From the NCBI GenBank assembly GCA_032821775.1, contig JAVLRN010000002.1:496001-560000 (forward strand): a DNA stretch of 64,000 nt, in the 5' to 3' direction. The notes beneath the pieces were generated by a model. The model had not been told where the DNA came from and did not search any database. It saw only the letters and a list, made by a program, of their open reading frames with translations. Position numbers and translations under genes: made by a program. Source of the stretch: Sanguinoderma infundibulare (taxonomy: Eukaryota > Basidiomycota > Agaricomycetes > Polyporales > Polyporaceae). Every line of letters starts with the position of its first letter. Position 1 is the first letter of the stretch. Shown piece by piece: positions 22,849 to 35,040 of the stretch.

Positions 22849-23819
22849 GGAAACAGCTGGACAGCATAGCCGTCACACAACACGATATAAAATGGAGAGA
22901 ACGTAAAGTGCAACCACGCACTTGCCAATCCTGTCCCCTGGGGCATAACGCCAGGCTTGTTGCCCGATCGCTTGAATAGACAGCTAAGGCAGGTACTCTG
23001 TCCTCATTCTCGTCCGTGGTCGTATGTAGCGACAGCATCTGCATGCTGAGCAACCAAAGATGGTCAGTGAGAATCCTAAGAGTGGAAGAATACACACTGA
23101 CATTTGCGCCGTTATAGGGCGGTCCTGACGAGAGCGTGACGGGAGGATGGTGGAACGGTCGCGACCGTGACAGGTGTTGGAGGGGTCTGGCCAGATGATA
23201 TACCACGGAAGAAGGTGACTCCCGGGCCCTCAAGGCCTCAGATGTCAGATCTGCAGAGCGTCCACCAGTCTGTCAAGAGTCCCCGAGAGGACTGGGAGAG
23301 GACTCGCATGAAGGACCCAGCGGCTTCTACAATCATGTGCTTGTGACATGCGCATTCTCACACTATTCTCACCCCTGCGAAAGCGGGCCTCGGTTGATGG
23401 CACAGTCCCTCTCCCGCCCCAACTTGTCCTCAGCTCGGACTTCTGGTGAACACGGAAACTAGCTCGCCCTGCTCAAAATTTCCTCTGGCCGCCCTTTCAA
23501 GGCACCCTCCGTTTGGTTAAGAACGGCCTCAGCTATGTTCATCCATACCGGCGATGTGATCTATCATCTCAGCCGGAGATACAGCGAGATTCTTGCCCAA
23601 GGTTGAGTGAGGAAATAATGGTACTTACCCGGTGCGTCGTCCTCTCGTACACGTCCTGCCCTCCCTCCTGAATCTGTCCGCGGATATACAGACGAACGGA
23701 CGCGAACGGATTGCATCCACGGCCTGCATACGATCCTCATAGTTCCCCGTGCCCTACCCATTTGGTGCGTGTTCATACTCGATCTAACGAAATATCTCCT
23801 TATCTCGTAGGCCGTGCAC
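22849..23819. other. Intergenic, no gene seen
   Basis: Between the helicase start and the F-box fragment. No coding frame has recognisable similarity. Confidence 0.5.
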
Positions 23820-24063
23820 TCAGGTGAAACTTGACCATCCCGCAGATGTGCGCCTGGGGTTTGTCGAGGTCCTTCACGCACTGGGGCCCATCGCCGAGAC
23901 ACTTCAGAGGCACGACACCATGGAGAACGCGGAAAGCACCATATGTGGGATCGACGGAAGTGAGGGAAGGCTCAGGCGGTGGGGAGGTTTGCGCACGACG
24001 TTCTCGAAGGGTGAGTCTGCCTACGTATTCATCCCCGAGAGTCCTTTGACTGTTTATATTTGA
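23820..24063 (+). pseudogene. Type-2 F-box C-terminal fragment
   Basis: A frame with FVEVLHALGPIAETL followed by MENAESTICGIDGSEGRLRR resembles the exon 3 region of the intact gene that reads FADVLRALGPVIEEVL. The same fragment with few changes occurs at 34790-35040. No start or upstream exons are present. Confidence 0.6.
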
Positions 24064-24184
24064 TGATATGACATTTACTGGCATGGTCGATGGCCCGCTC
24101 TCTTGCAAGATCCCCTGATCCCGCTCCAGTATGGAGGTGGAGAATATGCCGAGGCTTTTGGACACTCACTAGCGGTAGTGAGTC

Positions 24185-24294
24185 TGATTCTAGTAGACGG
24201 CCTGGGAGTTGGTCGCGTCGCTGACGATGACGAACTGCCAGACTTCGATCGGCAGCTGCGGGACGGATCGAGCAATTGTTGTGTCCTCGGCCAT
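24185..24294 (-). pseudogene. Type-2 F-box N-terminal fragment
   Basis: Begins at the ATG of MAEDTTIARSVPQLPIEVWQ, clearly the same start as the gene at 15136, but diverges after about 35 codons and has an in-frame TAG where the intact gene reads YSNQTDYRS. It faces the C-terminal fragment at 23820-24063 tail to tail. Confidence 0.7.
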
Positions 24295-26274
24295 GTTCTC
24301 GTGCTCTGTTGGCAGAAATCGGCGTTGGAACGTTGAACTCGAAGGGTGTGTGCATGTGCGTCGCTCGCAATGGCACGCGGTGTCCATCGAAAGGAGAGCT
24401 TCTGACGCGCTTCGATTCCTCCTCCACATCCTTGCCTGGAATTTCTTGCAAATCCACGCCATGATATTACTCGTTCGTGTTCCACTTGGGTTCAGCAGTG
24501 ATCCGCCGACCCGGCCTGAACTTCTCATCACTGGTAGAGCGCGGTCATGTCACCGCAATGGACTGGATGGGCATCTTATTACTTGGACAAAGTCGTCTCC
24601 GCTCTGGCGCAGTATCCTCCAGGACCACTCTCGGAACCTGTCCTTGAAACATGCAATATGTGTCGGCGGGTCCACGACAACCTCCTCCGAGTCCTCAGTG
24701 CAGTGACTGCCAGCGCCGCCCCGAACGCTAACCTGGCCGAATCGTAGGCGATCATGCAGTGAAGTCTTGCCTTTATAGTCTGTTTACTAGGAGCCTACTA
24801 ACGATATGGGCCCCCCATATAGATTTTTGACGGATGGCCGTTTATGTGTCTGATACCCAGTATTCTGTCCACGCAACGTGCGAGGCCAGAACAATCGTGG
24901 TGTGCGTCCCCCTGTCCCGCTCTCTTGATCGCTAGTGCGTGCCCCTCTCCCGCTCTCTTGATCGCTATCCATCACCCTCTGCGCAACGCGGCAGTAGCTC
25001 CTTCCTGCCCAGTCGCGGACAAAGGCGCAGGACTGAATTCCGAACAAGTACATATATGCGCGGGTGTGCTCAAACGGATGAAATTCTGAAGCTGCTGTGC
25101 GTGTTTTAGATTGCGTTCAATCAAAATCCCGAAGAACCATGTGGAGTCGCGAGTATGCATCCACGTTCGTGGGACGCTGTAGCACCGGGTCGACCGCAAT
25201 CGCGGCTCCAGAACGCTAAAGTGATCGAACCTAGTAGGTACTTTGGGGACGGCCTGTTACAGCTCACGAAGAAACGCTGATGGTGCTCATTTAGACACTG
25301 TTTTCGAGCGACCACAGCCCGTGATGCGGCTACATGGCCAGGCACATGCATCGACTCCCGGACATACTCGCCTCTTCTTGCTATGGCAGCAAGGCCAAGG
25401 CGATGATACCGGTATGCGGATGCCCATGGCTGTGTCCTAGGACTTCACAGATGCAATCGCGAAGGGCGAGAACAACCATCGAGGCGTGGGTTTCCGTCCG
25501 AGTGCCAGAAGTACTTACCCACGTAGGTGTCCGTGTTCGTCTATCCCATGGTACGTGCTGAGGCAGTTGCAACCTTCTCACGGCCTTCTTGCGTCCAACG
25601 GAATACCTACTGAATCGTATCCATGTCCAGAGGGCGATCAGCAACAAGCCACCGTGCCAAGGAGCAAGACGTGACCGACGGCCGTCGAGTGCCCTCTCGG
25701 TTCTGTACAGTCGTCGCACGCGGTGGAACCGCCGCCCGCGGGAGGCCGGTTTCTGTCGTCCATAGTTTCTTACCTAGTTGAGTTTGTGCGTGGACGGGAA
25801 CCTGATGTGTGGTCTGCGAAGCAAGGGTTGCACCCGTGCGTGGTGGATGCAGTGCGGAGGGCGGTGCGATGGCATGATCCCTTGACTCAGATACCCCGTC
25901 CTTGACGTGTGTCCGGACTGTTAGCGTAGTAAATAGTTTACAACCTGTATACATATATGCACAGGTCATATTCCTCGCGGAAAGTGATACACCGCGCTTG
26001 TGGAGGTGAGGCCAATGCGGTTCTCATCCTCGGTCCCTGAGCACCCGGACCTCCATACATCGATTACAGAGAACTTTAATGAAAGACCACAGGAGCGCTG
26101 GTCCAGGCTACCCGTTTTCCGATGACAAGCTCCGACCGGGTGGACTGCATGAGTGATTTGGCGTGTCTGGCAGAGGGGAAAGATATATAGCATCTCCGAC
26201 CCGTACTATCCGCAGCCCTCGCCCCTTGCTTCCTTCTCGTCACTCACGTCCGGCACACCCCCTCCCTCCTACCC

Positions 26275-27700
26275 ATGGCTGAACCCATTTATGGAGACGA
26301 CAATATCCCGTATCACCGCCAGCTGGCCCGGCACAACGTTCCTGTCGAAGTCTGCGAAAACATCATCGACATGCTATATTCGGCAACGATCCCAGCCCAA
26401 ATGGAGGACTTCGCCACCCTCCGTAGTTGCTCCCTCGTCTGCAGGAATTGGCGAATTCGTGCGCAGAGGATGCTGTTTTATGCCATTCATCTTTCCGATG
26501 TCACCGCCCTCCAAAGCCTTTCCGCAGTATTGGACAGCGGACCACACCTTCGCAGCTACGTGCACACAGTCTCTCTCACCGGACGCTTGCTGCACACCAC
26601 AGCAAGCACACTCTCACTATTCCCAGCACTCTTTGCCGGAAAGCTGCCCAACATCCGCACACTAGATGTATGCCACATTCCGGAATCTGCGAGTTGGTAC
26701 CCCAGCATATCAACCTCGCGGAAGATGAAACATCTACCATGCATCCCCCTCCATTCCCGCTTCCACCACTCCTTCTCCTCTTTCACAGCTATCTCGGTAC
26801 TGTTTTTGCAGAACACCGCATTCCATTCCTTTACTGAGCTCTCACGGATGGTCCACTCCCTACCCCACTTGCAGGAACTCGTGTGTCTGGCTGTGCGGTG
26901 GGTCACACTTGGCCGTCTTCCAGCCTTCATGCAGCCAGTCAATGGACATACCATTCCGACGTTTGCACCAAACCTTCGACATCTAGTGGTATGTAAAAAT
27001 ACATTGTCTCTGCCACGTAGAATTAATTGTATTTTCAGCTTGAATATGTGGAAATGCAAGGGGCAGAAAGGTTGATATCAGCATGTGGACCTCGTCTTAC
27101 AACACTCTTCATCACAATTCCTCTGGTAAACAGTACGAAAGAACGTGTTCCGAATGGTATGTGTTCTTCAATTTTTAAGTGACAGCACAACAGATGAGTC
27201 TAATTGTTGTAATAGAGAACAATTCCCCCCCAACAGCACAAAAACTAGACCTAAGCTCATGTTCGACACTCAAGACATTAGGTGTTACCCTCACGCCAGC
27301 ATTCGCAACAGATCCAAGTTCCACTAGCGCACTAATGGCGATGCTCACCTCGTAAACACCTCAATCACAGAATTCCATCCTTCAGTTTGGAGCACATCAC
27401 TACTCTAAGTATATGTCCAGGAAGAACTTTTTGTCCATCCTCCGCACCATGGGTACCATTGCTGAGGACTGGCTGCGCACCCTCCAACCGGAATCCACGC
27501 CGAAGTCACATATACCACTCCAACTATACCCTGTGGGGTAATAATTGTTATCTATGACATGGCATGGTGGAAGCTTTGGATAGATTGTCGCACATGTAAG
27601 TAAGACATTTAGTAAGCTTTCTACACTGCTTGTTCTGTCGCTAATCCATTCAGCAGCACCAAATTCACAATTTGTGTGGAAGAAGGCGAAGACAAGGAGT
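26275..27700 (+). pseudogene. Type-1 F-box gene copy C, disrupted in exon 3
   Basis: Exon 1 starts with MAEPIYGDDN and is open through the leucine-rich region to the gtatgt donor; exon 2 (from CTTGAATATGTGG) is also normal. In exon 3 the tryptophan codon found in all other copies (MLTSW) is TAA at 27353-27355. A one-base deletion follows at about 27494 in the segment matching PASTAEVSD, and further on about 70 bp are missing. The F-box itself is intact, so a shortened protein of about 330 residues could be made if the transcript escapes nonsense-mediated decay. A tatata motif at about 26184 precedes the gene; the other copies have a less A+T-rich version. Confidence 0.8.
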
Positions 27701-28159
27701 ATTGCCAATTCGCCACCGCCAGTTAAAGGTATTGGGGATATTTCAGTTCTCGGACACCACCCACAATGCTGATGGACTTCTGGGCATTTCCTAGGAAAAT
27801 TGAAGCCCTCCATTCCTCATCCTTTGTCGCAGCCTCCTGCGGCCTCCCCTCACAAACCGACGCCCAGTGATCGTATTCCAGAGCGAAGGGGACTATCACA
27901 AACATTGCAACGGCACACCCATCCTTGCACCCCTTCCCCTTATGCGCACCACCCTATCTCCCTTCCGCCGTTCCGTCGCGACCAACAGTCCATCTCTTCG
28001 CCCAGCAGTCAAGATGCCCCCTCGACGAAAGCCAGCAGACGAGCACAGATTTCGCTCGAAGGGTGGCTCCCGCCCGCCAAGCCGCTCGGTGTCGACTACT
28101 GCCATCCGCTCTCACTCTGAATTCGCAGTCATGTGTACCAGTTCCACCGTTCATATCCC

Positions 28160-28650
28160 TTCTCGTGCATTGCTTGTCCAGTCTCTCCGTCTTGGTCTCG
28201 TGTTCGGTGTTTCAATCTGCTCGTAATTCCGCACGACCCTCTATGATCCACCGCAGTCCATATATACATCGCAAAGACGAAAACCCCTACAGCGCACCTC
28301 TGTACTTCCCCTCGTCCCTACCGCTTGAAGTAACATCAGTATATACATGCTCGTGTACGATAGCCAGCAGTCATCCGCCGTGTACAGTACGTCCTCATGT
28401 CTCCCCCTTCTCGTCCCTTGCTTATGTAGTCTCTCCGTTTTGGTCTCGCGATGTGTGGTTCAATCCGCTCCGTATTTCGTACGACCCTCTACGATCCAGT
28501 GCAGTTCGTATATACATCACTTAGACGAAAATCCGCATAACGTCCTCGATACATCCCCTCGTCCCGCTGTTCGAAGTGACGCCAGTATATATGTGCTCGT
28601 GAGTCGTGTACGATAGATAGCAGTCATATTACCTCCACCGTGTACAGTAC
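28160..28650 (+). repeat. Internal tandem duplication in LR-C
   Basis: Two diverged units of about 250 bp, each with ccgcagtccatatatacat- or gtgcagttcgtatatacat-like sequence followed by agacgaaaa. Homologous to 2100-2600. Confidence 0.7.
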
Positions 28651-28732
28651 ACCCTTATGTCCCACCGATCGACCGCCTTCCTGACGACCGAGGCTCGTGA
28701 CCTCCAACTGAGGCCTGAAGCGACGCACATAC

Positions 28733-28960
28733 CTAGCCCACCAGTCGTTCACGGAGCTGTGGGCCTTTTTGTATATGCACATTCCGGATAACGTCCAAAC
28801 AGAAGTCTCGCTCCTCGGAGTTTGTCCGAGAAGGACGAGGAAACTGATCAAAGTGCCCGACATGTGCTTTGTGCCTTCGGAAAGCGAGTCCTAGGTTCAT
28901 GCTAGGTGCGAACGCGCCGTGTTCAACTGCGGGCTCCCCGTGGATACCCGATGGCTGACG
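28733..28960 (-). other. Conserved terminal reading frame of the unknown long-repeat gene, LR-C copy
   Basis: Same frame and TAG as 1682-1915, with conservative differences such as LGLAFRRHKAHVGHF. The frame happens to remain open far upstream (to about 29704), but that upstream part has no counterpart in the other copies and I do not count it as coding. Confidence 0.3.
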
Positions 28961-29837
28961 TCTAAGACTCCAGAACGAATGGGGTAGCGAGCGGTGCTCC
29001 TCAGATGAACCGGAACTGGAGTGCGTGCACCGATGAGGCTGAGGGGAAGTGATGTTATATGGTGGGATCGACGTAATGCACAACGACTTGGAAGCAGGCC
29101 GAACGCGTCTTGGATCCATCCCTGTCGGCGAAATACGATGAGCACCTCCTGCCTCGGAACACATTGCCCCACTTACGTACCTTGAGAACGATCCGGCCGC
29201 TATGCCCAATTGCGTTCCTGATCGTGGTGGTGTCCAAAAGGCCGATCGAAACGAACAGATGTTTGAGAATGTAGTACAGAATCCCCCGCGTGCATGATTC
29301 AGACGGCTAGACCGTGTGTATTCCGTACCCTCTGCAACGCGACCTCCGCGGATGTCGTCGTACGAGCACCGAAGCGAGGAGAGCAGGTGCATCGCCATGT
29401 GCAGCAGAATCAGCCGAGGACCGTACAGTTTCTGACGTTGCCACCGGATGACCAGAATGAACGAAGGCGATGTACAGGGTGTCGAGACTGACTTGACGGC
29501 TGGAGGACGCGGGAGGAGCCATATCTGAGCAAGTCCGTCAGGAGATCTGGCGCATGAGGCGGAAACCAGGGCCTTGAATTCAGCGCGGCAGCGTGGACAC
29601 ACACTCGCACTCGCACAGCATGGACCCGCATGTTCCAGACTGCTGACGAAAGGGTGTTGCAATCCATGAGCGACGTCGCGCAACAGAGGCCGTAAAAAGG
29701 ACACTTACTCGAGCGCTGGGGGCAAGCACAAGACCGTCGGCGTTGCGCCATTCAAGTAGTTTCGAACGCTATAAGCACCCACGATTAGCATGTGGTCATG
29801 ACGCTGGAGTAAAGTAACCAAGGAGGATACATGCTTC

Positions 29838-29854
29838 GGGGGGGGGGGGGGGGG
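29838..29854 (+). repeat. Uninterrupted run of 17 G
   Basis: A homopolymer of 17 guanines, by far the longest single-base run I noticed. It lies in the part of LR-C where similarity to the other copies resumes. It could form a G-quadruplex or be a sequencing or assembly length error. Confidence 0.9.
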
Positions 29855-30840
29855 CGAAGGACGAAAGGACACGCCCCAACCACCATGCTCCGTGACGGGA
29901 GCTCTCCAACGCTAGAAGGCGGACATACTACGCGCGCTGGACGGTGAACGTACTACCCAGCAACTGCGCTGAGGACCCACGATCGCGATTGGTCCCGCAT
30001 TCGATACGGATGCGTCAAGATGCGCTGAGCCGACGCATCAGGCCGCACCCACAGGAATCGGTGCAGAGCTAGCTGCTCAACCTTGCCTCCAGAATGTTCA
30101 TAAAGGACGAACGCGAGGCCGATGGACCGGGGCGGGGAGGAAGGAGAGCGAGTGAACTCACCTGCACGGGGGATTCACAGCACAGTTACCAACCACTCTG
30201 AAACGGGGCGATCCCGTGCGACTCTCCCAACTCCAGCCAAGGCTTGCGATTCCGGAAGCTTGGAAAAGGGTTGCAATGGTCGGGAGGCGAGCGCAAAGGT
30301 GGCGTTGGGCCTAGGATGCAGACGACGTCGATGGGCAGCCGCGAATTGAACGTCGATAGAGTCGGGAGTCGTGCTCTTGGACCTGAGGAAATGGATGGGG
30401 CTTGATGCAGGCGACTGGAAGTTGGCAAGTGGACCTTGGCTTGATTCTGGCGATCATCGGGTGTAATGGCCATAGCGGGGGCTGGACGGCGTGCGGGAAG
30501 GTTAACAGAAGGAGAGCAGAATTAGCAAAACTGAATCACTCACCCCTCACGATCTTTCGGCCAGGACACAGCAAGAACCTCTCCTATCGCTCAGGAAGCT
30601 CCAGACGGGTATTTTCGACCTGTGACGGTGTCCTACTAAAAGCGTCCCATGCGTGGCAGCTGCGGCTGCATTCGCACCTGGGAACCGGACGGGCTCAGCG
30701 GAGACCATCTGGCGAAGAGACCGGGGAAAGAAAGGCCTTGGAGCGAAACGAATAAGACGAGAGGGGCTAACCAGAGTAAGGACAGGCCTCAGAGCATTGG
30801 CGAGCGTGTGAAGAGGGTGTCGAGTAGCCATTGACAATGA

Positions 30841-32187
30841 AGTTGATAGTATACTTTACGAGGAGCGACCCTTTGCAAGGACTAGAGGTTAGGCGCCTAA
30901 GTTTCTTGGAGGACGGCGACGATGACAACGACGCTCTCACCTTCCGCCTCCCTCCATCTCTGCGCTGCTTACACCTCGCTTCATTTTCTTAAACCTGTCT
31001 GTCTAGCTCGAGGCTCCCGAGAGCTTGCGCAGCGGTGTGCCGAGACTCCACGGTTGGCGTGATTCAGAGGTAGTTGTAATGGCGAGTATTTTCGTGGATG
31101 GTCAACCGCATGGTTTCATATGGTGAGTTCACGCCATTCATATACGTTTAGGTTGAATTGTCTCGAAAGGTTTCACCTGCCTTTGTACATATTCCGAAGC
31201 CCTTCGAGTCCAGCGTGCGGTATTTATAGCCTTTCACTTTGACGTGGCCTGCCCGGCGGCGAATCTGCTTTGACCGCGTGAATCGGAGTGAGTGGAGAAT
31301 GGAGCAATGACGATCCTCCCGATTGGGTCTCACTGGCTCAGCCTCACCGGGCGGGGTGGTGCGAGCTGTATGTTAAGACCGCTGGCGTTTACGGGCAGTT
31401 GTGGTGAGTAGTTCTCTGTCGTCTCCTTCTCCGATGAATGTCGGCAGCTGTGGTGAGTAGTTTCATATCATCCCCTTGTCCCTGCCCCCCGATTTACCTT
31501 CCATTAGAACGAATCATTCTTATCCTCCCAAAATTTACATTGAAGCACCGTCGATCAGTGGCGCCGTCAAGGCATCAAACGCTGAAAGCGTCTGTAATCA
31601 TTGGGTCTTGAACATCCTTTTCCCCTCGGAACGGAGTTCATTGGTATAGTCGACGATTTAGATGGCCAAAAATTTGTCCCCACGTCCGAGAGTGGCCGAA
31701 GGGCAAACATTTCTCCCGGTTTGCAAGGATGTACACCGCCGTTATAACGAACGTGGCAACAACATTCGAAGACTTTGATACGAACGGCCGTCTTGTTGCA
31801 GTTGCTCGCTGGCCAGCTAACCTGCGCTTTCAGTGGGACCCTAGCGCGGGTCCGGTGCAACACAACGGGTCCTTTAAGTGGGCGCCGGTAGTCGTGTAAA
31901 GCACAAGAAGGTTAAGGTGTGTCGACTCCACGTTTGAGCATTCCAACGACAGTCTTATTCAAATGCACCCAGATGCACGGAAAAGAAGGCGAGAACTTGG
32001 AGAAGATATTCGCTTGTACTCGCTTTCCATTCACCCAGCCCAGAATAGACGGTATGATGTCCGAGACGCTCGCACACTCGCACACCGTTTTCGACTCGGA
32101 TGAAATCAAAATCTTCTCCGACGGCGCCACTTTGCTAGGGCTGTATTACGGTATGTTTCCGAAGCTCGTGTGAAATGCCTGGCAGCT
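30841..32187. other. Intergenic between LR-C and the O-methyltransferase
   Basis: No supported gene. A 20-nt direct repeat (ggcagttgtggtgagtagtt / ggcagctgtggtgagtagtt) lies at about 31394 and 31443. Two small open frames (about 31731-31900 and 31919-32173) have no recognisable similarity. Confidence 0.55.
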
Positions 32188-32195
32188 TATAAAAG
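32188..32195 (+). promoter_or_regulatory. TATA box (tataaaag) of the O-methyltransferase gene
   Basis: A consensus TATA box 44 nt upstream of the ATG at 32232, followed by a pyrimidine- and CA-rich leader. This supports the chosen start. Confidence 0.6.
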
Positions 32196-32231
32196 GTCGG
32201 CCCCCTTTGCACCACCCACAACATCACCACC

Positions 32232-34344
32232 ATGACCTTCTCCGCCCTCCGAACCCTGCATACAGTCATTGGCTCCGCAATAGACGATATCGAGCGCGTC
32301 TACCGCGAGCGTTCGCAAAACGGTCCTCTCGAGTACCCCTCACTGGAGGAGCCTTACTACTATACCGCGCAGCATACCCCAGAGGACGAACTTGCCGAGG
32401 CCCTGAAAGGCGATCCAGCTGTCGCGGCCGCGTCGAAACGCATCGTCGCGGCATGTGCGCAGCTCGCGACCACGGTCAACAAGCCGTGGTATGGGTTGAT
32501 GGAGGACGTTCAGGCTGTACGTTCTTGTTCCCGCCTCATCCGGTAACATTCCAGGTCTGACTCTTCCTACAGGGTCAGTTCTCTGCAGCCATCCGGTTCC
32601 TCGAAGCCGCCAATGTCGTCGAGATCCTGCGTGCAGCGGGCCCAGAGGGTCTGCACGTCCGGGAGATCCACCGCCTGATCTTGGATTTGCGATCAAATTC
32701 CAAGACCGCCGCCCCTGCAGACAGCGTCCCTCTGACCCCTCGCAAACTAAGTGCGTTCACCTTCTCTCGCCTGATAGAGCTATTTCTAAGGCTTATGCGG
32801 ATGCGTATCGTCAGGCCATATTCTTCGCCTCCTAGCAACGGGCCACTACCTTCGCGAGGTGAAGCCGGACGTCTTCGCGAACAACCGCGCGTCTTCGTTC
32901 ATCGACTCCGGCAAGACCGTCGCCCAACTGCGCGAAGCGTGAGTTGTCGTGTCGACTCTCAGCGCGTTTGGAGCAGCTCTCTGATTGGTTTTCAGTCCAG
33001 AGAAGAAGTACAAGGATACGGACGGAGTGGCCGCTTTCGTCGGCTTGACGTGCGTCGCTCATTGTGGTCGTCGTGTCGCTGACGCTGACGCTATCCTGGC
33101 GCCACTGCAGCGGAGACGAAGCGCTCAAGTTTATATCGTGCCTGACGGAATGGGCGTTGCCCGAGAAGCGCTTGGCCGGCCGCACGGACGTGAATTTTGA
33201 CTATGGCGCTCCACCGCCGGAAGGCAAAGGCGAAAATCGCACCGCTTCCGAGGGAGAAATCGCTCGTTACGTCGCCCCGTTCAACTTGGCATTCAACACG
33301 CAGCTCGGGTTCTTCCCGTGGCTCGAGCTTCCGGAAAACGAGGGGAGGTTCGTGCGGTTCGGGCATGCGATGACGGGCACTCGTCAGTGGGAGATAAAGC
33401 ATCAGATCCTCCAAGGTGCGGTCTCATTACCTCTCTGTATGCGCTGCATGCTGACACTGCTATCATTTACAGGGTTCTCGTGGGAGGAACTTCCCCCAGG
33501 TTCGGTTCTCGTCGACGTCGGCGGCGGCATCGGCGCGCAGTCCATCCTCGTTGCGCAAGCGCACCCGCATATCCACGTCGTAGTCGAAGACAGGGAGCAG
33601 GTCGTATCTACCGCTATTTCCGTGCGTCTTCCATGCCTTACCGCGTATCGGCGATGCGTCCTTACTTTATAGTATTATTAGGCTTGGGGACCGCAATACT
33701 CGCACCTGTTCGAGTCCGGGCGCATGTCGTGGCGCACGCGCGACTTCTTTGACCCCTGGCCTGCCCTCACCCTGCCGAACCTCGGTGCCGTCGGCTCGCC
33801 TACCGTCTTCCTCCTCCGGTTGGTCCTGCACGACTGGAAGGACGAGGATTGCCGCAGGTACATCCAGCCCTCTCTTTGAGAAGCGTACACTTCAAGTTCT
33901 CTTTCGCTGATTCCATCGGGGCTGCCACTTTTTTTTTAGAATTCTTTCCCAACTCCGTGCTGCGGCAGGCCCGAACACGAAGCTCCTCATCGGCGACATG
34001 CTCCTCCCGAACGCATGCGCGGACGCGGCGGCGTACGAGGCGGCGGACTGCTCCGCCGTGAGCTTCCCGTTCGTCACAAAGGATTCGCCCCTGCTGCCGA
34101 ACCTCGGCGTTGCGAACATTCATGGGTACCTAGTGGACATCATGGTGCGTCTTCGATGCTCAGTATATGGCAGAGGGCTGAGATAGGCTGGTTCTTACCG
34201 CGGTAGATGATGGGCATGTTCGATGCGGGGGAGCGGACGGAGGACGAGATGGCGGCGCCGACGTTGTCGGCGGGTTGGAAGATCGTGGAGATTAGGAGAA
34301 CGCCGGGGTCTATGTGGGCTTACACGACAGCCGTTCCGGTGTAA
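32232..34344 (+). CDS. SAM-dependent O-methyltransferase (COMT-like)
   Basis: Nine exons: 32232-32516, 32573-32750, 32815-32938, 32996-33049, 33111-33415, 33473-33621, 33682-33857, 33940-34144, 34207-34344; 537 residues. An N-terminal dimerisation/winged-helix region (HILRLLATGHYLREVKPDVF) precedes the Rossmann domain. VDVGGGIG at about 329-336 is the SAM-binding loop and LHDWKDEDC contains the likely catalytic base, His415. The family transfers methyl groups to hydroxyls of phenolics or secondary metabolites; the acceptor is unknown. It is longer than most relatives because of an insertion (about residues 130-155) in exon 2, which could contain an unrecognised intron. It sits between two long repeats but has no similarity to them. 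Confidence 0.9.
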
Positions 34345-34789
34345 GGGAATTAGTGGAGTTGGAATGTGAGTACTTGTGAGAGATGACCGGCGCAGTTCAT
34401 CTAAAACTGTCCCGAAGCCTACAGGAAAATGTGCCGTTGTATTCTACCGCTGGGTAGCATTGTCCTATGGGACATTTAATTCATTCAGTCCAGACATCTT
34501 TGGCGTGTCAAGGCATGTGCTGACAATTTACCAAGGATTATGTGTTGTTGTGCAAGAGTCATCGCGCACGCCTAATGCCCGCACTAGACAAGATTAGGGC
34601 CAAGTCTCTAATGCCAATATTAACCGGTCAGATCCCAAACAACCTCGCGCGGTTTCTGTGTCATGCCCTACCCCCACCGGAATAGTCCATTCAGCATCTC
34701 AGGAATGCTCTCCATAACACCACCTCGTTCCTTTCCACCAGGCGCTCTGCACTGACCACTATGAGCCGTCGCAAATCGGCCTCCATACT
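34345..34789. other. Intergenic, no gene seen
   Basis: Presumed 3' flank of the O-methyltransferase; no recognisable feature. Confidence 0.5.
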
Positions 34790-35040
34790 CTCCTCCAATG
34801 CCTGCACCACATCCTCTCGATCCCGCAGATGTGCACGCGGTGTTCGTCGAGGTCCTTCGCGCACTGGGGCCCATCGCCGAGACACTCGAGAGGTACGACA
34901 ACATGGAGAACGCGGAAAGCACTATATGTGAGATCGACGGAAGCGAGGGAAGGCTGAGGCGGCGGGAGGTCTACGCGTGACGTTCTCGAAAGGCGAGTCT
35001 GCCCACGTATTCATCCCCGAGAGTCCCTTGACTGTTTATA
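34790..35040 (+). pseudogene. Type-2 F-box C-terminal fragment, second copy
   Basis: Reads FVEVLRALGPIAETLERYDN, then a short acidic stretch and a stop at about 34978. Nearly the same as 23820-24063, including the following 100 bases (tgatgatatgaca and onward). The preceding exons and a start codon are missing. Confidence 0.6.

Larger units (their letters stand above)
24170..30840 (+). repeat. Long repeat copy C (LR-C)
   Basis: Mirror of LR-F on its left (24170-27330) and a diverged version of LR-D on its right. The part from 28960 to about 29860 has no counterpart in the other copies. From about 29870 to 30840 the match to 39000-40150 of LR-D resumes weakly, for example gcgaacgcag-like sequence and the block around gtgaactcacctgcacggggga. 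LR-C is the most diverged of the copies. Confidence 0.75.

Noticed and set aside
27145..27327. Separate small gene over the copy C intron 2/exon 3 region
   Set aside because: It is a frame shadow of the F-box exons and occurs in the same position in the other copies.
28733..29704. 323-codon open frame on the minus strand
   Set aside because: Only the last part is shared with other repeat copies; the rest is rich in Ser, Arg and Pro, has no family similarity and no counterpart elsewhere.
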